This document shows, piece by piece, positions 57,485 through 64,000 of a DNA stretch of 64,000 nt (position 1 is the stretch's first letter; each line of letters opens with the position of its first letter). The stretch spans positions 97,009 through 161,008 of the forward strand of contig NZ_JAINZP010000009.1 in NCBI RefSeq assembly GCF_020166435.1, given 5' to 3'. This stretch comes from Pectobacterium versatile (lineage in GTDB: Bacteria > Pseudomonadota > Gammaproteobacteria > Enterobacterales > Enterobacteriaceae). A program made the translations under genes and the position numbers. The notes beneath the pieces are model-generated. The model saw only the letters and a program-made list of their open reading frames with translations, ran no database searches and was not told where the DNA came from.

Positions 57485-57582
57485 AACGGTTTGCTTTAAT
57501 CCTTCCCGAAGACCGATTACTCCCGCAGGCTGACTGCGAAACCGTTGACTGTGAAACAACAGAAAAAATAAGGAAGGTAAAC

Positions 57583-57978
57583 ATGAAAAAAGCAGCTGCG
57601 TTACTTGCCATTACCGCTCTGGTTTCTGCACCCGTATTTGCCGCACAAAGCGGCGGTGGTTTCGTCAACCCAGAAACACCAGCCGTTGGTACACATCAAG
57701 GGGGATTCATTGATCAACAGAGTTCCCTCACCACGGTAGATAAAGCTAAAGATTTGCGTGATGACAGTTGGGTGACGCTGAGCGGTAATATTGAAAAACG
57801 GATCGGTGATGAAAACTACCTGTTCCGCGACGCGACAGGCACGATGGAAGTCGAAATCGATCACAAACGCTGGAATGGTCAGATGGTTTCGCCCACCGAC
57901 AAAGTGGAAATTCAGGGTGAGCTGGATAAAGACTTCAACTCCGTCGAGCTGGATGTGAAGCAGATTCGCAAACTCTAA
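57583..57978 (+). CDS. ygiW: YgiW/VisP-type periplasmic OB-fold (BOF) protein
   Basis: 131 residues with a signal peptide ([22 protein letters not shown]). The BOF domain is recognisable by [33 protein letters not shown] and [21 protein letters not shown]. The Salmonella relative VisP binds peptidoglycan and affects virulence and stress resistance. Divergent from qseBC; probably controlled by QseB. Confidence 0.93.
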   Translation: MKKAAALLAITALVSAPVFAAQSGGGFVNPETPAVGTHQGGFIDQQSSLTTVDKAKDLRDDSWVTLSGNIEKRIGDENYLFRDATGTMEVEIDHKRWNGQMVSPTDKVEIQGELDKDFNSVELDVKQIRKL

Positions 57979-58075
57979 ATCGTTATCCTCAATTCCCTCG
58001 TGGCGGGCCATTGCCCGCCATTTCTCTATTTATCAACCTTCTATAACGGCCTCTTGTTCTCTTTATTTTTTTGTT

Positions 58076-58091
58076 AGCGAAACGTTTCGAT
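58076..58091. promoter_or_regulatory. Upstream RbsR-type operator
   Basis: AGCGAAACGTTTCGAT, a LacI-type dyad with core CGAAACGTTTCG, 77 bases from a second copy. It overlaps a probable CRP site (58086-58101). Confidence 0.8.
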
Positions 58092-58101
58092 AGCGATCAC
58101 A
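58086..58101. promoter_or_regulatory. Probable CRP site of the rbs promoter
   Basis: TTCGA-N6-TCACA: right arm perfect, left arm three of five. Its centre is about 60 bases upstream of the likely start, the class I activation position. Confidence 0.5.
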
Positions 58102-58118
58102 TTTTTTTTATCTCTTCA

Positions 58119-58146
58119 TTGCCTTTCTTGCTTCTTTTTCTAGAAT
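58119..58146 (+). promoter_or_regulatory. rbs operon promoter
   Basis: TTGCCT, 16 bases, TAGAAT, giving a start near 58153, inside the downstream operator. Confidence 0.65.
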
Positions 58147-58152
58147 GTTATT

Positions 58153-58168
58153 AGCGAAACGTTTCGCT
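58153..58168. promoter_or_regulatory. Downstream RbsR operator
   Basis: AGCGAAACGTTTCGCT, a perfect 16-bp palindrome identical in core to the E. coli rbs operator, overlapping the expected transcription start. Confidence 0.88.
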
Positions 58169-58182
58169 GGTGGGGTGAGAAG

Positions 58183-58602
58183 ATGAAAAAAGCAGCATTA
58201 TTGAATTCAGATATTTCTTCCGTGATTTCTCGACTGGGGCATACCGATAGCCTTGTTATTGGTGATGCCGGTTTACCGATTCCTGAAACGACGACCCGTA
58301 TCGATCTGGCGTTGACGCATAACGTGCCGACGTTCTTGCAGGTCGTTAGCGTTGTCACCAGCGAAATGCAGGTCGAGGCCGCTATTCTGGCGGAAGAGAT
58401 TATTGAAAAGAACCCCGCAATCCATGACGCATTACTCGATCAATTGAAGCAACTTGAACAACACCAGGGAAACTCAATTGCATTGCACTATGTTAGCCAT
58501 GAAGAATTTAAAACCCAAAGCGGCAAAAGCCGGGCGATCATTCGCAGCGGAGAGTGTTCTCCGTATGCCAATGTCATCCTTTGTGCTGGCGTAACGTTCT
58601 GA
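58183..58602 (+). CDS. rbsD: D-ribose pyranase RbsD
   Basis: 139 residues ([20 protein letters not shown]), as in E. coli. The catalytic His20 is in [19 protein letters not shown]. It interconverts beta-pyranose and beta-furanose ribose so RbsK can act. First gene of the rbs operon; 7 bases to rbsA. Confidence 0.97.
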   Translation: MKKAALLNSDISSVISRLGHTDSLVIGDAGLPIPETTTRIDLALTHNVPTFLQVVSVVTSEMQVEAAILAEEIIEKNPAIHDALLDQLKQLEQHQGNSIALHYVSHEEFKTQSGKSRAIIRSGECSPYANVILCAGVTF

Positions 58603-58609
58603 GGCATCA

Positions 58610-60115
58610 ATGCAACCTTTACTGCAACTGCAAGGCATCACGAAATCTTTTCCCGGCGTTAAAGCGCTTTCCGGTGCGGCACTCAATGTCTATCCGGGAA
58701 AAGTGATGGCGCTGGTGGGCGAAAACGGTGCGGGCAAGTCCACCATGATGAAAGTCCTGACCGGGATCTATCGTAAAGATGCCGGCAGCATCCATTTTCT
58801 GGGACAAGAGGTGGATTTCAGCGGGCCGAAAGCGTCTCAGGAAGCAGGTATCGGTATTATCCATCAGGAACTTAACCTGATTCCCCAGCTCACGATTGCC
58901 GAGAATATCTTCCTTGGCCGTGAGTTTACCAACCGCTTCGGTCGTATCGACTGGAACAAGATGTATGCGGAAGCCGATAAGCTGCTGAAACGCCTTAATC
59001 TGCGCTACGACAGTCGTCGTATGGTCGGGGATTTATCGATTGGCGATCAGCAAATGGTAGAAATTGCCAAAGTGCTGAGCTTTGAATCGAAAGTCATCAT
59101 CATGGATGAACCTACCGATGCTCTGACGGATACCGAAACCGCTTCGCTATTCAGCGTGATCAAAGAGCTGCAATCTCAGGGATGCGGCATTGTCTATATT
59201 TCCCACCGTCTGAAAGAAATCTTTGAAATCTGCGATGACATTACTGTTTTCCGCGATGGTCAGTTTATCGGCGAGCGTCCGGTCAGTGACTTAGAGGAAG
59301 ATACGCTGATTGAAATGATGGTGGGTCGTAAGCTGGAAGATCAGTACCCGCGTTCAAGTAAAGTGCCGGGAGAGGTTCGCCTTAAGGTGCAGAACCTGTC
59401 AGGGCCGGGCGTAGAGCGCGTCAGCTTTACGGTGCGAAAAGGCGAAATTCTGGGCGTCGCGGGGCTGATGGGCGCGGGTCGTACCGAGCTGATGAAGATT
59501 CTCTACGGCGCACTGCCGCGTACGGGCGGCAATGTGACGCTGGATGGCCGCGACGTGGTGACCCGTAAACCGCAGGATGGCTTGGCGAACGGCATCGTTT
59601 ATATATCGGAAGATCGCAAACGCGATGGTCTGGTGCTGGGCATGTCGGTAAAAGAAAACATGTCCTTAACCGCACTGCGCTATTTCAGCCATGCGGGCGG
59701 TCGCCTGAAACACGCCGAAGAGCAACTGACGGTTGCCGATTTTATTCGGCTGTTCAACGTGAAAACGCCTTCGATGGAGCAGCCTATCGGCCTGCTTTCC
59801 GGCGGTAATCAGCAGAAAGTGGCGATTGCCCGTGGCCTGATGACGCGCCCGAATGTCCTGATCCTCGATGAACCGACGCGTGGCGTCGATGTCGGGGCGA
59901 AGAAAGAGATTTATCAGTTAATCAATCAATTCAAAGAAGAAGGGCTGAGCATCATATTGGTGTCATCCGAAATGCCCGAAGTCTTGGGAATGAGCGATCG
60001 CATCATTGTGATGCATGAAGGGCGCTTGAGCGGTGATTTCCCTATTGAGCAAGCAACCCAGGAAGCACTGATGGCCGCGGCCGTTGGTAAGCAATACGGC
60101 GCAAAGCAGGAGTAA
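58610..60115 (+). CDS. rbsA: Ribose ABC transporter ATP-binding protein RbsA
   Basis: 501 residues, two fused nucleotide-binding domains. The first has Walker [10 protein letters not shown] (37-45), signature [13 protein letters not shown] and Walker [12 protein letters not shown]. The second has a degenerate Walker A (GLMGAGRTE), signature [15 protein letters not shown] and [11 protein letters not shown], the usual pattern of sugar importers. 7 bases separate its stop from the rbsC start. Confidence 0.98.
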   Translation: MQPLLQLQGITKSFPGVKALSGAALNVYPGKVMALVGENGAGKSTMMKVLTGIYRKDAGSIHFLGQEVDFSGPKASQEAGIGIIHQELNLIPQLTIAENIFLGREFTNRFGRIDWNKMYAEADKLLKRLNLRYDSRRMVGDLSIGDQQMVEIAKVLSFESKVIIMDEPTDALTDTETASLFSVIKELQSQGCGIVYISHRLKEIFEICDDITVFRDGQFIGERPVSDLEEDTLIEMMVGRKLEDQYPRSSKVPGEVRLKVQNLSGPGVERVSFTVRKGEILGVAGLMGAGRTELMKILYGALPRTGGNVTLDGRDVVTRKPQDGLANGIVYISEDRKRDGLVLGMSVKENMSLTALRYFSHAGGRLKHAEEQLTVADFIRLFNVKTPSMEQPIGLLSGGNQQKVAIARGLMTRPNVLILDEPTRGVDVGAKKEIYQLINQFKEEGLSIILVSSEMPEVLGMSDRIIVMHEGRLSGDFPIEQATQEALMAAAVGKQYGAKQE

Positions 60116-60122
60116 GTCAGAC

Positions 60123-61091
60123 ATGAGTTCTCAATCTATCGCGGCAAAACGCTGGTTCAGCAAAGAGTGGTTACTGGAGCAGAAATCGCTGATCGCGCTC
60201 CTGATCCTGATTGCGGTTGTGTCCGCTATGAGCCCTAACTTTTTTACCCTGAACAACCTGTTCAATATTCTTCAGCAGACGTCGGTGAACGCCATCATGG
60301 CCGTTGGCATGACGCTGGTGATACTGACCTCGGGAATCGATTTGTCGGTGGGTTCACTGCTGGCATTGACCGGTGCCGTAGCGGCTTCCATCGTCGGGCT
60401 TGAAGTCAATGCGCTGGTGGCGGTGTTTGGCGCACTGGCGCTGGGTGCGCTGATTGGTGCGGGTACGGGGGTCATTGTCTCCAAAGGCAAAGTTCAGGCG
60501 TTTATTGCTACATTAGTCATGATGCTGTTACTGCGCGGTGTGACGATGGTTTATACCAACGGCAGCCCGGTCAATACCGGCTTTTCCGACGTAGCAGATA
60601 CGTTTGGCTGGTTTGGTATCGGTCGTCCGTTGGGGATTCCGACGCCAATCTGGATCATGGCTATCGTGTTCGCGGCGGCTTGGTACATGCTCCACCATAC
60701 GCGACTAGGGCGTTATATCTATGCGCTGGGCGGCAATGAATCTGCAACCCGTTTGTCTGGTATCAGCGTTGATAAAATCAAGATTATTGTCTATTCACTG
60801 TGTGGGCTGCTGTCTGCCCTGGCGGGAATTATCGAAGTCGCACGTTTGTCCTCTGCACAGCCTACGGCGGGTACAGGGTATGAACTGGATGCCATCGCGG
60901 CTGTAGTATTGGGCGGAACCAGTCTGGCTGGAGGTAAAGGGCGTATCGTTGGCACGTTGATCGGCGCACTTATCCTTGGCTTCCTCAACAACGGACTGAA
61001 TTTATTAGGTGTTTCTTCTTACTACCAAATGATCGTTAAAGCAGTCGTCATTTTGCTGGCGGTTCTGGTAGATAACAAAAGCAGTAAATAA
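60123..61091 (+). CDS. rbsC: Ribose ABC transporter permease RbsC
   Basis: 322 residues from the ATG at 60123 (E. coli 321). An open extension upstream is only the end of rbsA in another frame. Hydrophobic segments throughout, with TLVILTSGIDLSVGSLLAL and LGGTSLAGGKGRIVGTLIGA, the coupling region of the BPD_transp_2 family. It forms the membrane channel with RbsA and RbsB. Confidence 0.98.
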   Translation: MSSQSIAAKRWFSKEWLLEQKSLIALLILIAVVSAMSPNFFTLNNLFNILQQTSVNAIMAVGMTLVILTSGIDLSVGSLLALTGAVAASIVGLEVNALVAVFGALALGALIGAGTGVIVSKGKVQAFIATLVMMLLLRGVTMVYTNGSPVNTGFSDVADTFGWFGIGRPLGIPTPIWIMAIVFAAAWYMLHHTRLGRYIYALGGNESATRLSGISVDKIKIIVYSLCGLLSALAGIIEVARLSSAQPTAGTGYELDAIAAVVLGGTSLAGGKGRIVGTLIGALILGFLNNGLNLLGVSSYYQMIVKAVVILLAVLVDNKSSK

Positions 61092-61116
61092 CCTTCATTC
61101 ACACAGGAATTGAGTT

Positions 61117-62004
61117 ATGAATATGAAAAAGCTGGCTACTCTGGTTTCCGCTGTTGCGCTGAGCGCGACTGTCAGTGCTAATGCCTTGGCCAAAGATACG
61201 GTTGCTCTGGTGGTTTCTACGCTGAATAACCCGTTCTTTGTTTCAATGAAAGAGGGTGCACAGAAAGAAGCTGACAAACTGGGTTACGAGCTGATTGTGC
61301 TGGATTCCCAGAATAACCCAGCAAAAGAACTGGCTAACGTTCAGGATTTGACGGTGCGTGGAACCAAAGTTCTGCTGATCAACCCGACCGATTCTGATGC
61401 GGTAGGTAATGCGATTAAAATGGCCAATCAGGCCAAGATCCCTGTTATTACGCTGGACCGTGTTGCCAGCAGTGGTGAAGTTGTGAGCCACGTTGCTTCT
61501 GATAATGCCTTCGGTGGTAAAGTTGCCGGTGACTTCATTGCCAAGAGATTGGGTGAAGGTGCCAAGGTGATTCAACTGGAAGGGATTGCCGGAACGTCTG
61601 CCGCGCGTGAGCGTGGGGCGGGCTTCATGAAATCTGCTGAGAAAAATAAATTCGCGATGCTGGCCAGCCAACCTGCTGACTTCGACCGTACTAAAGGGCT
61701 GAACGTGATGCAGAACCTGCTGACCGCGCACCCTGACGTTCAGGCTGTATTTGCCCAGAACGATGAAATGGCATTAGGCGCACTGCGTGCATTGCAAACC
61801 GCAGGTAAAACAGATGTGCTGGTTGTGGGCTTTGACGGTACTCAGGATGGCGTGAAGGCCGTTGAGTCAGGCAAACTGGCTGCAACCGTTGCTCAGCGTC
61901 CTGATCAGATCGGTGTGATTGGTATTGAAACCGCTGCGAAAGTGCTGAAAGGCGAAAAAACGCAGGCCATCATTCCGGTTGACCTTAAGCTGGTTGCAAA
62001 ATAA
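61117..62004 (+). CDS. rbsB: D-ribose-binding periplasmic protein RbsB
   Basis: 295 residues (E. coli 296). Signal peptide [20 protein letters not shown] ending ALA|KD. Ribose contacts are expected in [23 protein letters not shown] and [15 protein letters not shown]. It delivers ribose to RbsAC and to the Trg-type chemoreceptor in E. coli. Confidence 0.98.
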   Translation: MNMKKLATLVSAVALSATVSANALAKDTVALVVSTLNNPFFVSMKEGAQKEADKLGYELIVLDSQNNPAKELANVQDLTVRGTKVLLINPTDSDAVGNAIKMANQAKIPVITLDRVASSGEVVSHVASDNAFGGKVAGDFIAKRLGEGAKVIQLEGIAGTSAARERGAGFMKSAEKNKFAMLASQPADFDRTKGLNVMQNLLTAHPDVQAVFAQNDEMALGALRALQTAGKTDVLVVGFDGTQDGVKAVESGKLAATVAQRPDQIGVIGIETAAKVLKGEKTQAIIPVDLKLVAK

Positions 62005-62075
62005 TTAAAGAATAAAGCAGGGCTCGCGCCACCCGTTTGTGGTGGCGCATTATTAACGTAGCGGGATTCAACATA

Positions 62076-63002
62076 ATGAAAACGGGTAAGCTGGTGGTGC
62101 TGGGCAGTATTAATGCTGACCATATTCTCAATCTTGAGCAATTTCCCCGCCCGGGCGAAACGGTGATCGGTGAGCAATATAGCGTTGCTTTCGGTGGGAA
62201 AGGTGCCAATCAGGCCGTTGCCGCTGGCCGAAGCGGTGCAGACATCGCCTTTATTGCCTGCGTTGGAGAAGATGATATCGGCACCCGTATTTGCCTGCAG
62301 CTATCCAAGGATAATATTGATGTTTCCGCCGTTGAGGTTATCTCTGGGGAAACAACCGGCGTTGCGCTGATTTTTGTTAACGCCGACGCTGAGAACATGA
62401 TTGCGATTAACGCAGGTGCGAATGCTGCGGTGACGCCTGATTACCTTCATCGTCATCAGCAACACATTATTGATGCTTCTGCGTTGCTTATGCAGCTTGA
62501 ATCGCCGTTGGAAACGGTTATTGCGGCTGCTAAACTCGCGCATGAACACCAAACAAAAATGATTCTGAACCCCGCTCCTGCTCGCGAGCTACCCGATGAA
62601 CTGTTATCGCTGGTCAATATGATCACGCCGAATGAAACCGAAGCACAGTTCCTGACGGGAATTACCGTTGAGACGGAAGATGATGCGGCTCGCGCAGCAC
62701 AGGTTCTTCACGATAAAGGTATCGAAACGGTGCTCATCACATTGGGTAGCCGTGGCGTATGGTTAAGTGAAAACGGTCAGGGTCAGCGAATTCCGGGATA
62801 TCGTGTAAAAGCCGTGGATACTATCGCCGCCGGAGACACGTTTAATGGCGCGTTAGTGACTGCATTGCTGGAAAATAAACCCATGTCCTCCGCAGTAAAA
62901 TTTGCCCATGCGGCAGCTGCTATAGCCGTTACTCGCCGAGGTGCTCAGCCCTCTGTCCCGTGGCGTGAAGAGATCGACGCATTTTTGCAAACCCAGGGGT
63001 GA
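62076..63002 (+). CDS. rbsK: Ribokinase RbsK
   Basis: 308 residues from the ATG at 62076 (MKTGKLVVLGSINADHILNL), E. coli 309. PfkB-family motifs: GGKGANQAVAAGRSGA at the N-terminus and DTIAAGDTFNGALVTALL with the catalytic base Asp. It phosphorylates ribose to ribose-5-phosphate. Followed directly by rbsR. Confidence 0.98.
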   Translation: MKTGKLVVLGSINADHILNLEQFPRPGETVIGEQYSVAFGGKGANQAVAAGRSGADIAFIACVGEDDIGTRICLQLSKDNIDVSAVEVISGETTGVALIFVNADAENMIAINAGANAAVTPDYLHRHQQHIIDASALLMQLESPLETVIAAAKLAHEHQTKMILNPAPARELPDELLSLVNMITPNETEAQFLTGITVETEDDAARAAQVLHDKGIETVLITLGSRGVWLSENGQGQRIPGYRVKAVDTIAAGDTFNGALVTALLENKPMSSAVKFAHAAAAIAVTRRGAQPSVPWREEIDAFLQTQG

Positions 63003-63005
63003 TCT

Positions 63006-64000
63006 TTGGCCACCATGAAAGATGTCGCCCGTCTTGCGGGCGTTTCTACTTCTACCGTATCTCACGTCATTAATAACAATCGCTTTGTCAGCGATACCAT
63101 TCGCGAAAAAGTAATGAAGGCCGTTGAGGATCTCAACTATGCGCCGTCTGCGCTGGCCAGAAGTCTGAAAATAAACCAGACCCGTACCATCGGCATGTTA
63201 CTTACTGCTAGTAATAATCCGTTTTATGCCGAAGTGGTGCGTGGCGTAGAGCGCTGTTGTTATGAGCGGGGCTATAGCCTGATTCTGTGTAACACCGAAG
63301 GCGATCGCGACAGAATGAGCCATAGCTTTGAAACGCTGCTGCAAAAGCGGGTCGACGGCGTATTACTTATGTGCACGGAAAGCCATCGCCCCTTGCCTGA
63401 AATGATGAGCCGCTATCCTTCTATACCTATGGTCATGATGGATTGGGCACCCTTTGAAGGCGTCATGGATGTCATTAAAGATAACTCCCTGCTCGGTGGA
63501 GAGATCGCGACCAATTACCTCATTTCCCGTGGTTATAAAAAGATAGCCTGCATTGCGGGTCCGAAAGATAAGACGACAGCCTATAACCGATTAGAAGGTT
63601 ATCGACAGGCGATGCAGCTCGCAGGGCTATCCGTTCCCGCTGATTATGAAATTTTCGGGGATTTTGAGTTTGAAGCGGGCTATCGCGCTATGCAGCAGTT
63701 GTTAGCGCTGGAAGATAAACCTGAAGCGGTGTTCACCAGTAATGATGCGATGGCCGTTGGTGTTTACCATGCGCTTTATCAGGCTGGACTTTCTATTCCG
63801 CAAGACATGGCAGTTATTGGTTACGATGACATTGAACTGGCCCGCTATATGTCTCCACCTCTTACTACCGTTCACCAACCTAAAGATGAACTCGGCGAAT
63901 TAGCGGTTGATACACTCTTGTATCGTCTAGAGCATCCCAATACTGAACCTAATGCGCTGGTGTTGACGCCGGAATTGATGGTGCGTCAGTCTGTCCGGTG
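63006..64000 (+). CDS. rbsR: Ribose operon repressor RbsR, end cut by window
   Basis: About 331 codons are visible, starting with TTG at 63006 ([20 protein letters not shown]), three bases after rbsK; the E. coli gene also starts this way. The LacI helix-turn-helix is followed by the sugar-binding domain with [18 protein letters not shown] and [19 protein letters not shown]. It releases the two operators at 58076 and 58153 when ribose is bound. The stop is probably just beyond the window, as E. coli RbsR has 330 residues. It is not visible here, so the very C-terminus is unseen. Confidence 0.96.
   Translation, partial: MATMKDVARLAGVSTSTVSHVINNNRFVSDTIREKVMKAVEDLNYAPSALARSLKINQTRTIGMLLTASNNPFYAEVVRGVERCCYERGYSLILCNTEGDRDRMSHSFETLLQKRVDGVLLMCTESHRPLPEMMSRYPSIPMVMMDWAPFEGVMDVIKDNSLLGGEIATNYLISRGYKKIACIAGPKDKTTAYNRLEGYRQAMQLAGLSVPADYEIFGDFEFEAGYRAMQQLLALEDKPEAVFTSNDAMAVGVYHALYQAGLSIPQDMAVIGYDDIELARYMSPPLTTVHQPKDELGELAVDTLLYRLEHPNTEPNALVLTPELMVRQSVR

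Overview
The window looks like the replication-origin region of a soft-rot Enterobacterales chromosome, most likely Pectobacterium. The dnaA-dnaN-recF-gyrB, rpmH-rnpA-yidD-yidC-mnmE, glmUS, atpIBEFHAGDC, rsmG-mnmG-oriC-mioC-asnC-asnA, ravA-viaA, kup and rbs genes are near-identical in order and length to those of Escherichia coli. They are interspersed with plant-pathogen traits: a PL9 exopolygalacturonate lyase behind a KdgR-type operator, a beta-glucoside PTS, and an Hcp/muramidase module. The genus call is inferred from content; no database search was made.

Layout. 1-3.4 kb: a DapA-family aldolase (cut by the window edge) and a peptide/nickel-type ABC binding protein, divergent from a LysR regulator. 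3.4-5.0 kb: an AT-rich cassette of hcp, a pesticin/T4-lysozyme-like muramidase and an LprI-like exported protein, read as an orphan type VI secretion effector/immunity module. 5.2-10.9 kb: yidA, then a beta-glucoside PTS (IIB, IIC, IIA, 6-phospho-beta-glucosidase) with a divergent AscG-like repressor. 10.9-14.6 kb: a chemoreceptor broken by a 5-bp tandem-repeat expansion, with a near-consensus sigma28 promoter and a perfect CRP palindrome at its start, then an MFS transporter. 14.7-25.4 kb: gyrB/recF/dnaN/dnaA leftward and rpmH/rnpA/yidD/yidC/mnmE rightward.

25.4-28.4 kb: accessory patch with a secreted alpha/beta hydrolase, a divergent LysR gene and a scar of IS256 and IS3 fragments downstream of glmS. 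28.5-31.9 kb: glmS and glmU. 32.2-36.7 kb: second accessory patch splitting the usual atpC-glmU neighbourhood: pelX, an intact IS630 element and an unrecognised AT-rich gene. 37-44 kb: ATP synthase operon. 44.5-49.7 kb: rsmG, mnmG, oriC (three AT-rich 13-mers and DnaA boxes R1, R5M, R2, R3, R4), mioC, asnC, asnA. 49.7-55.1 kb: viaA, ravA and kup, with a run of consecutive hairpins before kup. 55.3-58.0 kb: qseC, qseB and divergent ygiW. 58.1-64.0 kb: rbsDACBK and the start of rbsR, behind two RbsR-type palindromes.

How it works together: most of the window is core replication, translation, energy and cell-wall precursor machinery. The accessory genes handle plant carbohydrates (pectin, beta-glucosides, ribose), environmental sensing (chemoreceptor, QseBC) and interbacterial antagonism. 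No tRNA, rRNA or CRISPR array was seen. The best candidate for a little-described system is the Hcp/muramidase/LprI cassette.
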